A program made the translations under genes and the position numbers. A stretch of 64,000 nt of DNA, from contig NC_135778.1 of NCBI RefSeq assembly GCF_028453695.1, positions 27,641,214 through 27,705,213 of the forward strand, written 5' to 3'. The notes beneath the pieces were generated by a model, which saw only the letters and a list, made by a program, of their open reading frames with translations, searched no databases and was not told where the DNA came from. Position 1 is the stretch's first letter, and every line of letters starts with the position of its first letter. This DNA is from Augochlora pura (Eukaryota > Arthropoda > Insecta > Hymenoptera > Halictidae). Positions 36,608-48,824 of this stretch are shown in pieces.

Positions 36608-37672
36608 TTCAGACATCCCCTAATGCGATTTTAATCCTGTCGTCGGCCGTAATTGACCCTGTTCCGTAACACCGTCACGTTTCAATTGAAAACGTATGCC
36701 ATTTCCAGTTGAAAATGTTCGTTGGACTTAATACAAAACTTATTGTTCTCTGTTCGACCTCACTGGATTTTACTGGACTTAATGAATGTTGATGGACGTC
36801 GATAGAGCTTAACTGAGTTCACTGGATTTTAATAGAACTTAATAGACCTCGATGGAACTCAATGGACCTCACTGGACTTCAATAGAATTTAAGACCTCAA
36901 CGAAGAAGCTTAAGGAACTTCAATAGCTCTTTAGGGGAGCTTAATGGACCGCTATTAAACTCTTTGGACATCAACAGAACTTATTGAACCTCAAATGATC
37001 TCACAGGACTTTAATCAAAATCACTAGATACTTCACTGGACTGCAGGAGAATTTAATTAACTTTAACGGACCTCGCTGGACTTAATGGACTTCGCTGGAC
37101 TTCAAGAGAATTTAATAGACTTCAGCGGACTTCAAGAGAACTTGATGAATCTCTCTTAACACCAACAGATTTTAATGGACTTCAATGGACATTAATATAA
37201 CACAATGGACATTTCTGGACTTTAAAGAAACTTAACGCACTTCAATGGACCCCTCTGGACATCACTATCACTTAATAAACTTCAATGAACCTATTTAGAA
37301 ACACTATCAGTCTTCATTAAAATTAATATCTCCACAATGAACATCACCGTGTTTCATTGACTTCCACTATATTTCAGTGTACTCCCATGATCCTCGACAC
37401 CCTGAATCAACTTAAACAGACCTCAGTGGATCTCAGTGAACCTTAACCACCGTCAATAGACCTCAATGAATTTCATTAGACCTTAATTAACGTCGCAACA
37501 GCCAATCGGTTAATCAGTCGACGGTAAGAAAATTCGCTAAATAACAGTGATTTGCCCCGAACACTTCCTCTGATATAATCCGCCATGTTAATAACATTTT
37601 TTTCAAACATCGGGCAATGGGATTTTAATCCAGTTTTCCACCGTAATTGACCCGATTCCAGAATATCGTCGC
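36608..37672. repeat. Minisatellite (family as 30.3 and 34.9 kb) flanked by a direct repeat
   Basis: The array of tggacttcaatgga units runs about 36,715-37,500. On each side lies a diverged direct repeat of about 70 bp: 36,608-36,680 and 37,601-37,672 share gcgattttaatcc / gggattttaatcc, then ccgtaattgaccc and a cgtcacg / cgtcgcg end. The repeat spacing is about 993 bp. Confidence 0.8.
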
Positions 37673-38384
37673 GCTAGCCCGTACACACAGAGCGTATCTG
37701 CAGGTGGAAAATATTTCCCTGTGCGCGATCGAAGGTCTCGCAGCCCCGAGGGCTGAACTCACGGAATTTCTTCGCTCGCCTGAATAATCCGCGAACCGGT
37801 GCTCGGTGAAGACCGCCCGAGGACAACACACGCCGGGCTCTCTGATCCTGCTGCGGGGAAATTTCAAAGGAGGGGTCGTCCCCGTCGGCATGACGGGAAT
37901 CATTAAGTAGGGCGAATACGCGACGGAGACAGACGCGGCGACCGAGTGGCCCGCTCCGGGACACGTAATGTTGCTTTAAGCTGGCGGACGCGTCGCCAGA
38001 ATTAAGGCGCCCTTCGCAAACTAATAATTATTTTACCCTGTTTCACGCCGCTTACCGTTCCATCTGCTGATGATGCACCGACCAACGTACCGTGAAACTT
38101 TCGACGCGGAATACGTGTTCGGCTTTACGGTGCTCTCGCTCCCTCGGGGCGAACGCTACCTTTCATTTTTAACGGAATAAAATAGTTTTACACTATGTTA
38201 TTTTCTTAATGTAATTTTTGGAATTTAAATGTAATTTTTGGAATATTTACGGGAAAATCTAGGCTGAGCAAGTATCAGGGATAATTAAAATTAAAATTTT
38301 ATCAGATCTCTTTTGACTTCTTTGGTGGAAATGACGTTGAATTTAAATTTTAGAACCTGACCCTTGACCTCTCTCGTGAAAATA
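37673..38384. other. No gene seen
   Basis: CpG-rich to 38,160, then AT-rich. No recognisable coding. Confidence 0.4.
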
Positions 38385-38590
38385 TTGTTAAAAATTTGCG
38401 TGAAATACTGTTAATATTTTACGTAAAATGCTGTTAAAAATTTACGTAAAATACAGATAATATACTGTTAAAAATTTACGTAAAATACTGATAATATACT
38501 GTTAAAAATTTACGTAAAATACTGATAATATACTGTTGATTTACGTAAAATATTGTTAATATATTCTAAATTTACGTAAAATACTGTACA
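38385..38590. repeat. Minisatellite (aaaatttacgtaaaatactg)
   Basis: Short units nest in a higher-order unit of about 41 bp that includes gataatatactgtt and is repeated three times at about 38,440-38,540. Each unit carries the palindrome tttacgtaaa. Confidence 0.92.
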
Positions 38591-39589
38591 AATGTATCAA
38601 GTGCATACGCCGATATAGACGATCGTAACTTTGAGAAATCGAACGAACGAAGTGCATTTGAGGGACACTTTTCGTTTGTACAAAGCAGAATTATTTACAG
38701 TATCGTAAAGGAAAGTTCAGGAAAAACTGCGAAGTTGCCGAGCAACCGAGAGAGTTCTGGTTGCTCGCGTAGGAGTTGATGCAAAATTCAGACCAGCTTC
38801 CCTCGGTAAAGGAAAAAGTTAATCTGTGATTAATTCTTCCATGGACTATGGCACGATATTTAAGCCATCGGCAGCGTAATCCGATTAATGGTGTTGGCTG
38901 ATCGATAAATCAATTAGGCAACCGATACGTAATTAAGGGCGCAAGTGGGTCGGAAAAGGCGACGGTTTTCGTGGGAAATTTTGCGCTCGTAGCTGTCAAG
39001 AAGATACGACGCTGTGATTGTGTCTGATAAGATACTAGCTAAATTCCTTTCATTCTTTAATCACATTTTTATTTATAAATATTCACGAAATGTGATTTTT
39101 ATAATATATTCTGTATCGAATAGACCATATAATATACTGATTATGTAAGTTATACCATGGACAAATGTTTGATGCAACTATCTTTACTATACTACAAAAA
39201 CTATAGAAACTATAAGGCTATCTTTGACAGAAGATATTTTATAAAATATAGATCTTTCGTCAACACCAACTTTCACTATTTTAAACATTTAGGACAGCTT
39301 TTACGGGCTAAATAGTATATAAGCGAAGACAGTCTCAAATATTCCATGTCAGAGTTTATTAATTCGAAAGATCAGAATTTGTTTAAGACAGGCATTTCTG
39401 TATTGAAATCTCGTTGGAAAAAGTGTAGCAAAGCAAACGGGGTATATTTTGATTAAATCAACAGCTTTTGATAAAAGATATACGGTTTTATATATTTACC
39501 TATACATCCAACATTTCATATGCACCAACCTAATATTATCGGGTTTTGAGTTCGACACAATTTGGATATTGCAACCCTTTCAAAGTGAA
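38591..39589. other. No gene seen
   Basis: Mixed composition. The open frame at 39,449-39,661 runs into dispersed repeat R and is not a gene. Confidence 0.4.
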
Positions 39590-39965
39590 GCCATGTTTGT
39601 GAGATTGAAAATAGCCAAGCTTTTTGTGATATTAAAAATAGCCAAGTTTAACGAAATTTAGGGACTTCGTCAAATTTTGTACGGAGATGTCGTTTACGGT
39701 AAACTAAAGTACTATTCTTCCGCTTTTATTTGAAAATAGTGCGACTTGTCTGCGATTTTTTCTCACAAAGTTATAGTACTTTAAAACGACCCTTGTCAAA
39801 CTGGTAATTTCCAGTGTGGTAACTATGGCATCGTATTGAAATTGTTACAGCGTTACACCTAAGGCAAACTTAAAATTAAAAGATACTGTCTTAAAGTAGA
39901 GATTTCAAGCTTTAATTTAAAAGAAGAATTATCGTCTTATCATAATTTTTTACAACGTTACGTTT
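39590..39965. repeat. Dispersed repeat R, copy 3
   Basis: It matches the copies at 5,820 and 11,870: acaaagttatagtactttaa, then cgacccttgtcaaactgg, then gagatttcaagctttaattt. An extra direct duplication of attaaaaatagccaag-like sequence lies at the left (39,605-39,650). Confidence 0.7.
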
Positions 39966-41604
39966 AGTCGAATTTAGCCAATTTCTATCAACTTACGCTA
40001 TACTGTTCTCAAAGCAGAAAGTCTCGGTGTGAAAAAAGAGATCGTAAATAAATGATTTCAATAGGCAAATATTTTCCACCGTTTCCGGGTGATTGCACGC
40101 GCCCTCGTGGCACACTGTTGATTCCTGCAATGGGTGGCAGCACCGTAGACGACGCCGGCGGGTTCTCGAAATTGTAATTCATTCAGCGGCGTCCAAATTA
40201 CGAACTCCTATGAAATTTCGTGGTCGTTCGTCAGCGTCAGTCGCTGACCGAAGTGTCCAAAATTCTGGGCAACGTACCGAAGCTCCGTGGTCTAATGCTA
40301 ACCTATAAATCCCCAGGGGAGGGTTTAGAAACTGGGCCGAGCCATAATTTTTCTCCCAGCCGGTGCCGAGCGGTATTACTTATAAAAAGCGATACTTAAA
40401 GTCGTATTGCAACGGAGGAATTGGTCCATCTCTTCCTTTACACGCCAGTTAAATCCCACCGTAATAAATCGTTCGGACTATGCCGCCCCTGCGGAACAGA
40501 TAAATTCACCTAAACGGAGTTAATTGCGAGCTACGTCCGCGAGACGAATCAATTAAGCCGAACATCGTAAAGCGAGCGAACAAGACGTACGAAAATCACG
40601 ACTCATCGACACTTTTCATCGATATAATTGTTTAACATGTCTGGTGTTAGTAAGCCTATTTTGTTTAAAAAACGAGATATCGAATTTGTGATCGATTCGG
40701 TGTATACTTTTTATTTATAACTGGTTAATATTTAATATATATTGAATTTCCAATGCTTTGGTCGATTTAACAGAACCAAAGTTTTTGAACAAAACTTTTT
40801 ATTTACAACAAAATTTAATTTAATATTAAATTTAATATCTTAAAAAATGATAATTAAAATCGACCAATGAATAAATAAAAGAAGTAAATTGACGACTGAT
40901 GATAAAAATGATTTACATTTACATTCCATAAGTATATATTATTTTAGTTAAACTCGCCAGAAAAGAATTTACATAAACAAATTATACATCGATAAATCAC
41001 TAGAAGCATTGCCAGACTCGACACAATTAATTTATATTTTCGAATCGATTAATACGCAAGCCTTTAATTTTCCTGAAACAATAGAAAATGTACTTGCACC
41101 CTCTTCGAACTACTCGGTCCACATACACGCCTGTCTGACCAAGCACGCGCGCATTCTACTTAATCGATTGAGGCGTCTTCGATGCCGCACGATCTTCAAG
41201 AGTCACGACAGATTGCGCTCAAGATGGCCACAGCTATAGAAACAACTACATAACCCGGCGGACTGACGCAATTACCGATTCCTCATGTCTGGCCTTTGCT
41301 GTCTGAATCTACTGACCTACATGTACACCGATGTAACGTTTCACATTTAAAGGTAAGACTCTACGGCATGGAATTTTTCGAACTACTGAACAGGAACGTC
41401 TCGTGTTACAACAAAATCGCCCACTGGAAGCCGACTCCCTTTCTCGTTTATTTTTTTAAACATTTCTCCCTGCGAGGCGAACCGGCCAAGAGACGCCGAC
41501 GTTGCTCGATAAAATTCAGCCGAGAGTCTTCTTGATACCGTCATCGAGTAAGAGAATAATTATATCGATCACTTGTTACATTTACAAATTATTAAATTAT
41601 TTCA
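39966..41604. other. No gene seen
   Basis: 40,080-40,620 and 41,000-41,540 are CpG-bearing; 40,620-40,990 is AT-rich. Frames at 41,009-41,239 and 41,296-41,535 lack domains. Confidence 0.4.
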
Positions 41605-42450
41605 TCATATTTTTCAACTCAGTACACTCTCGACATTGTTAATGATTTAATAATTGCTTTAGATTTTAGATGATGTTACTGATATTCTAATTTGTAATTG
41701 AATTCGATTTTAAATGACTTTGTTAGATTTTTTTTTAAATGCGATTTAAAAACGATGTTATGAATATTTTAATTGCATTAGATTTTAAACAACGTTATAA
41801 ATATTTTCATTGCATCAGATTTTATACGACGTTATTAATCTTTTTCTTAATGGATTAGATTATAGACGGTGTTACTTATATTTTAATTTTTAATCGCGAT
41901 CGATTTTAGACATTGTCAGTAATTTTTAAATGGATTAGATTATCGACGATGTTATTAATAGTTTATTAACTGCTTAGCTCTTGGACGACGCTATTAATAA
42001 CTTAATTTTTAATTGTGTTCGATTTTAGACGACTTAGTCAGTAGTTTTTAAATGGATTAGACGACTTTATTAATAATTTATTAACTGTATCAGCTCTTAG
42101 ACGATGCTATTAATAACTTAACTTTTAATCGTGTTCGATTTTAGACGACTTTGTTAGTAATTTTTAAATGAATTAGCCTATAGAAGATGCTATTAATAAT
42201 TTATTAACTGCATCAGCTCTCAAACGACCTTATTAATCATGTTTCAAATGAGCTACACTTTATACCACGTTATCAATACTTTAATAGCATTATTGCGATT
42301 CTAAACGATGTTAATAATTTTCTCAAATAAATTACATCTCTGACGATCTCACTGCATTAAATTTCCCACGTTATTAACAATTATTTAATGCATTCTATTT
42401 CAGACGATACTATAGTCTCATCTGCATTAGATTTCAGACGTCGTTATCGA
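41605..42450. repeat. AT-rich minisatellite (about 40-60 bp units)
   Basis: Units based on gacgatgttattaataattt plus aactgcattagattttag recur about 18 times with decay. Higher-order pairs of about 120 bp are visible at 41,940-42,230. Confidence 0.85.
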
Positions 42451-43270
42451 TCGCTTCTTAAATAAATTACACGTCAAACAGTACCATCAACATCTCTCGA
42501 ACCACCAAAAAAAATATTTAAAACAATCCTTCATCGTTTATCATCAACTTTTTAAACGCCGCAATTCATTTACCGAACGAAAACATTTAGGAACACGCGA
42601 ACCGCGTTGTCGCCGGCTTGCATATTTCATCGGGCTATCAGCATTTCATCTCAACTGTATCGGTTTCCTCTCGAGCCTTGGTTACCATAATATCAACAAC
42701 GGCGAGTCCGACCCATTCGATAACAACGAGCGCAGATACGAAGCGAACCGCAGACGTCCGCCCCTTCCGGTTGTTGCCGATCAAGAATTTAAAAGCCGGC
42801 GCGAATGAGCACCGCAAATATTGAACGCGTCGCGCACCCGGTGTTTGGCTTGCTGGTTTCGGTGTTTCTCGTCGTCGCTTTCGCAAATATTGGCCGAGCG
42901 AAATTCGTAACGAGTACGGAGGAGGCCCGATCCTACCCCCGCGAGCGAGCGAGCGAGCGAGCGCGCGCGCTGCCCGTTGTTTTTCCGCGTTTCTGTCGTA
43001 TAAACAAAACAGGCGAAGCCTCGGTCGTCAAAGAGTCCATTAAAATTGCGGCGCGTGCACGCGGCCGCACGTTCCGCGCGCGACTCGCTTCTCGCTCGCC
43101 TGTACCTCATGGAACACGCGGCGAGTAATTTTAAAACGCGTCCAGGCGCGGCAGGACGCGCTCGAGGATTTTTATAGCAACAAATATTTATAAACGGTGT
43201 ATAAATAATCGTCGCCGATCGAGCCGTACCGATCAGAGGCTTTGTCGATTCATCGGAGATGTTCGTTCGA
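42451..43270. other. No gene seen; CpG-rich with a GCGA microsatellite
   Basis: 42,600-43,170 is GC-rich. A (gcga)n run at 42,941-42,960 continues into gcgcgcgc (to 42,970). Frames open on both strands have no domain. Confidence 0.45.
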
Positions 43271-44414
43271 TTAGATGCACGACTTATTACAGGGTGGACA
43301 CGATGTTTAAATAATTTTTTATTGTTGCTGAATAATTGTTTAAGGTGCGCGGAATTTATTATTGTAATTCGGCGATTTGTTTGGATGATGTGTTTTCAAA
43401 TGTATTTTCTTGTTTTGGGGTTGATGTTTGAGGTTCTTTGTGGCGTGGCTGACCATATATTGGATTTTTCTACTTGATTTTGTTTATAAAGGAAACTAGG
43501 ATTTTATTAGGTGTTTAATAAAATTCTAAATTATTATATTTATAGTATTACATATTTGCGTTCGTATATTTACTATAATAATTTATTATTACAATATCTT
43601 TATTATATATAGTAAATTAAATATAAATTATTATTATATAATAAAATCCTAGCTTTTAAATCATGTATGTATTATTAAAATACATAAACATATATTAAGT
43701 GAAAACATATATTAATGTTCTACGATAGAGAAAAAGACTCAACGAGTAGAATAAGACAGTATAGAATCAGCCATATGAAAATACAAAGCCAAAAATATCA
43801 ATTCATTCATTAATTATAAAATACATTGTCCAAGAATTACATAAAATTAAAAACTCTCGTACATCCCAAACTTTTCCTTACATATTATTTTTTATAATAC
43901 AGAGTACATATATAATCATATATAATGTAAAATATAATAATAAAATATACTAAAATATGAAATAAAGCTTTATATAATTGTTCAAAATATTAGGCTTCGC
44001 AGAGTGGCGTACGAAATACAAAGCTCGGTGCAATCGCGCGAGATATGAAACCCGGACGGAACAACGAAGTTCAAGGAAACGACAATATTGCAACGGTATA
44101 AAAAAGAATACAATCCGGCCGATTCGAAGTAGGTCAATCGACGTTTTATCGGCGCTCGCAAGCTGCACGTGAGACGATATGGTGGATCGTAACCGTGGCT
44201 ATTGATCAAATCTCCGCGGGCGCGGATCCAGGAAGCGCGCGACGAGCTTTCCAAAAGCTGCCGAAGGTGGCAGCGCCGTCCAATTCAAAAATTTACCAAC
44301 CGCTCTCCCTTTACCGACGTTTCAGCAACATTGGCCAACAATCTCGACTGACCCTGCGAGATTTCCGCGCGCGGATTCGTCCGCGTTACCCTCCGGTATT
44401 TATTTAACGGTTTG
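43271..44414. other. No gene seen
   Basis: 43,480-43,980 is extremely AT-rich. 43,990-44,410 is a CpG-rich block with short frames and no domain. Confidence 0.4.
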
Positions 44415-44975
44415 TCGATCTTCGTGCAGTATTAAAATTACTTGACTTAATTTTAATAAATAGAAATCACGGAAAAATGTATTTATAGGAACTGAAGAGA
44501 GGGTTGGAAGGTTTAAATATTTTTTTTATTTGTTCACGGGATGTGGAATATATTTTTTGGTAATTGTTAAATTGAGGTTCGTTGTGCAAAATTAAAATCG
44601 TCTAACTCAATTATATAAAACGTTCTTAATCATTTTAGCGAATTGAAGAGAGGGTTGCAACATTCAAACATTTTTCTAATATATCTACCCTTTGCTATCT
44701 TGCAAAGAAAATATTATTAAAACTAGAAATACATTTTTTACTAATTATTAAACTGCGATTCTTCACGCGAGATAAAAGCAGTCCACCTCGCTTGCAAGAA
44801 ACAGGAACAAAGTAAATATACATTCACAATGTTACACATTTTAACAAACCATAAAGGACGCGGCAATATTGCGAAACATTTCCTACGTATTCAAACTGTA
44901 TTATTTTGCAATAAAAATATTGTTAAAACAGTAAATATAATTAAAACAGTAAATACTATTAAAACAGTAAATACA
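44415..44975. repeat. Long-unit tandem repeat (about 165 bp) plus short array
   Basis: Landmarks cttcgtgcagtattaaaatt (44,420) and gttcgttgtgcaaaattaaa (44,577), each followed by a gaactgaagagagggttg-type block, give two clear units. A third decayed unit starts at about 44,757. The end (44,885-44,975) is a separate run of attaaaacagtaaatac units. Confidence 0.7.
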
Positions 44976-45734
44976 CCTTAATTTAATTCCCGTATCCGAT
45001 CCCGATAAAACGCTATTACAAAACACAAAATTATTAAAAACCACATAAAATCCACGAATCCCTGGTAACTTAAAAAAAAACAGACCAGACCCCAGAGAAT
45101 TCACTAAGAGACCCTAGAACCGCGAGAGCGTTTTATCGTGCCGAGAACGAGGTCATTACCACCGAGGGTGAACAGTCGTAACAAAGACGTTTCGCGGTCG
45201 CAGATTAATCTGCGAAATTTATGCGACCGTTCCATCATTGTTCGCGGGAACGCAGCCTCTTCGGTCGCGCGCTACCCCTTTTCTGATAAGGGCGGGACAC
45301 GAGTGATTTATACTCACCGCACTTCATGGCCGACCACCACCGTCCAACCCCTGCGTCTTCTCTTATCTTTCCTGCGCAATGTTTCCGCGACGCTGAGCCT
45401 CTCCATGTCGCGACACGTGTCCCCAACAAATCTTCCAGACCGTGATTAAACTGGCCGTGAACGGCGAACTTTACCCTCGGCCACCACGTGGCCGGCGAGC
45501 TTCATGATTCATCGGACAGGCTTAGGGCACGCTTGTCCCTAATTAACGTACACCATTTATTCTCGAGACCGAGAAAAATGATTCTCGCCACGGACGCCAA
45601 ATTTTCGCTGTTTAATCAGCGTACAGGGAACTGTCGATGTTAAAATCCCGTTAGCCGATTAGGGCAATTCTCGGATCCACCGGAACCCTTTTAGGATTAT
45701 TTTCAGCGAATATCTTTCGATACTTAATTCGCTA
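44976..45734. other. No gene seen; CpG-bearing
   Basis: Unique-looking sequence. The frame at 45,138-45,449 has no domain and an opposing frame overlaps it. Confidence 0.4.
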
Positions 45735-46045
45735 TAAAAGTTTTTAAAGGTTGGTAATTTTAGCTGTTTTTAAAATATTTTTGGTCAGTATTATTGCAAC
45801 GTTAATTAATAACAGAATTTTTAAAGTATACTAAATTGTGAGATAAACCTTCTGGAAATATATGTGGTCAATATTTTTGCATGATTAATTAACCGTGGAA
45901 GTTTTTAAACGATGGCAATTTCAACGATTTTTAAAGCATATCGAGTCAATATTCTAGTTAACCATAGAATTTTTTAAAGTATACTAAACTGTAGGACAAA
46001 CCTTCCGGAAATATTTTAGCAAGCTTTATTAACAAACACTAAATT
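45735..46045. repeat. Long-unit tandem repeat (about 153 bp, two copies)
   Basis: The block aatttttaaagtatactaaa followed by an aaaccttctggaaatat segment occurs at about 45,813 and again at about 45,965. Flanking blocks such as ggcaatttcaacgattttta are also paired. Confidence 0.75.
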
Positions 46046-46689
46046 GGATTATTATGAGAAGAGTCGATATTAAGCAAAAAGTAAGAACAATAGAATTTTT
46101 CAAATCACGCCGAATTGGTTTCCAGACTCACGGACGACACACGAGCGTTTCGCGCACCATGGCGGACACTTCACGCACCATAGCGGACACTTTACGCGGC
46201 ACAGCGGACACCATGCGTCACCGGTGTAAAATTCTAGTCTACCGTCGGTGTATATGGAAATGCTCCATTCACTTCGCACTCGGCGATATTCGGTGGGATC
46301 GCGTTCGGTTCCGCTTGTGCCGGAAATAGGGCGCGGCAACAAGCCGCGGTTGACTTCCGACGGGCCGTGGTCGCGTTATCAGAGCGGCATCGGGCGATGG
46401 GTAGCAGCGAAACACGCGTCAGATAAGCTTCTGAACTTCGCGACGCGCCGCGCGGCACTGAATGCCGCATTGTATTTATAGTTGCGAGTCGAATTATTTT
46501 GAACGGGCGCGTCGCTTTTCCCACGTACACGCCGTTTGTTCCGTGCCGCCCATTTGTTCGAGGGCCCCGTGACTTTCTTGGAAAATCGGCTTTCCACGTT
46601 CTTCCACGGATCCCGGCTCGGGGACCACGTGACGCTCGCATAACGGACCGACGTGACTACGGTATACTGATTCTGTGAAATATCGCCTA
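46046..46689. other. CpG-rich block with a short GC-rich minisatellite
   Basis: 46,150-46,220 has three units of about 21 bp based on cgcaccatggcggacacttc. The surrounding frames on both strands have no domain. Confidence 0.5.
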
Positions 46690-47235
46690 ATTTTGTCAAC
46701 GTCTATTTTGCAGAAAGCTTATTTTCTATAAAGTCTATTTTATACAAAGTTTGCTTTTTACGAATACGATTTTGCGTAGAGTCTATTTTGTACGGTTTAT
46801 TTTATATACAGTCTATTTTGTATATAGTCCATTTTGTACAATGTCTATTTTGTATATAAAGTATGTTTTATACAAAGTCTATTTTCTACAAAGTTTATTT
46901 CGTATACAGTATATTTTTATATAAAGTCTATTCTATAGAAAGTCTATTTTTATATAGAGTCTATTATATATAAAGTATATTTCAAAAAAAGTTTATTTTA
47001 GACAAAGTTTAATCTATGTACAGTCTATTTCGTAGAAAGTATATTTTAGTTTATTCTATATACAGTCTATTTTGTAGAAATTCTATTTTGTGTTTTTTAT
47101 ATAAAATATATGTTATACAAAATCTACCTCATATAAAGTTCACCTTGCACAAAATTCTACTTTGTACAAAGTAGACAACTACAAAATCTACTTCTGTACG
47201 GAGCCTATTCTTTACAAACTCCATTCTGCATTCCA
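46690..47235. repeat. Minisatellite (gtctattttgtatacaa)
   Basis: About 30 units of 17-19 bp occur, of the form aaagtctattttatacaaag, decaying to the right into aaaatctactttgtacaa variants. Confidence 0.92.
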
Positions 47236-47760
47236 CAGAACGTAATGTAAATTATTAATAATATTGTTAATTATTAATGATAATCATGTATTAATGTAAT
47301 GCAACATATGCACTGTTAACCACTTATTCCGAGACTTTATTTTCTGTAGAATTTTCGATGACTTGTCTACGACTGAACAGACAGAAATAACTAGGAATTT
47401 GTTTACATCTGTCCTTGGATATAGAAAGAGTACAGAAATTCAGAAAACGATACAAAGACGTTAGGAGCGCAATATAGGAATAGACCACGCCCAGAGTCCT
47501 ATCCCCGCCCCATTTAAGGCGTGCAGAAGGGGCGAGCGCTACCCTGAGTGGCGAGGGAGACGAGGCGTGGTACGATGGGCGGTGCTTTGTCGCCCTATCA
47601 CCATAGAGGGAGGAGTTTCTCTACTAAACTGTAGCAAGCAATTTTTTCCGACTTTTGCAGTACAATTTTTGTATTTCTCTATTGTTCTGATATATTTATT
47701 TGCACAATAATCCTGGTTAAAAAAGAGACCACGTCTACTGTGCGATCTTCATCTGCTTTT
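47236..47760. promoter_or_regulatory. GC-box cluster, possible promoter
   Basis: Between 47,487 and 47,596, Sp/KLF-type boxes lie close together: ccacgccc, ccccgcccc, ggggcgag, ggcgtgg, gggcggtg. An atttaagg TATA-like word sits among them at about 47,511. No exon follows that I can recognise. The rest of the stretch is AT-rich and featureless. Confidence 0.25.
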
Positions 47761-48824
47761 AGAGTTCTGTCTATCTGGTATGAACATAGACTTTTTTATT
47801 CATGCAAGCAATTTTGTTAGACCTTCTCGTATCGCAATTTTTCTATGTTTTAATTTTTCTCTTTTCCCATTGATTTTAATTTCTCTTTCTAACATCTCTA
47901 TTTCCCCCGTTCTTCAAATTTGTCTCGTCCCAACGCGTCCTAATCATTCTACGCATCCATCGTTCGCAATTTTCCCGCTTCGTCGTCGTTCCCAATTTGT
48001 CTCTCCTCTGGAGAAAGAAAAAAAGAAAGATTGAGCGCCACTGTCGGCGTCGAGGGAATTTTTTATGTAGTCCGTTTGGCACGCCGCGGCGCGTCGACTC
48101 ACATTTTACAGGTCGGCCCGACGTCACGGCAATGAATTTTTCTCCCACACGTGTCCGCGATCACTGTCGCGAGAAAAATGACCGCCACGCGGTTCGGATC
48201 GCCCGAAATCCCGGCCGCCTGAGGAATTCCGGAGAGACCGGGTAGTTGCCGTATTCTCGAATCTCTGCGAGCCATAGAGCGACGCGCGATCCAAGAAACA
48301 GAGCGGCGCGCGACGTGTTTCGCTTGGCAGCGGCGCGAGGGCTGTGTCGCTTGTCGCCGCTTCTCCACCGGTGTAATCGGGAATGCGTGTGATCTATCAT
48401 CGCGGAGTCATTTGCGTCCCGTTTAATATTCCCCCCGGAACGATTAACGGTGTCTCGCGTTCCATGAACGCTGAGCGTCGCGGCGGATCGTCGACGGGAT
48501 CCTCGAGGATCGGTTCCGTTCGTCGGTGACGACGCGTGTCGCTGACCAACCGCGGCTGGAATGTTTACAGAATTATGGCGAACGTTGATTAATATAACGG
48601 GTGGCCGGTGCCAACACTCGTGATTCAACGGTTCTGCGTACATCGCGGCTGTGCGCACGCGAACCGGGTCGAGGTCCACCAACCCTGGCAGGGAGTGTTT
48701 AGGTTCCGAGAAAAAAATGTGTCATGGTTGTCAAAACTCGGTCCTCTTGTCGAGGAAATTTTTCACAATGGCTTAGGGTTTTGTACAAAGTCTTTTATTA
48801 TATTAGGGTGTCTTTAGTACGTTC
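47761..48824. other. No gene seen
   Basis: 48,020-48,700 is CpG-rich with frames open in several phases (173 codons on the minus strand). There is no domain and opposite strands are equally open, so I do not call a gene. Confidence 0.4.

Noticed and set aside
48161..48682. 173-codon minus-strand frame
   Set aside because: Composition-driven; no domain, and other phases are open over the same bases.
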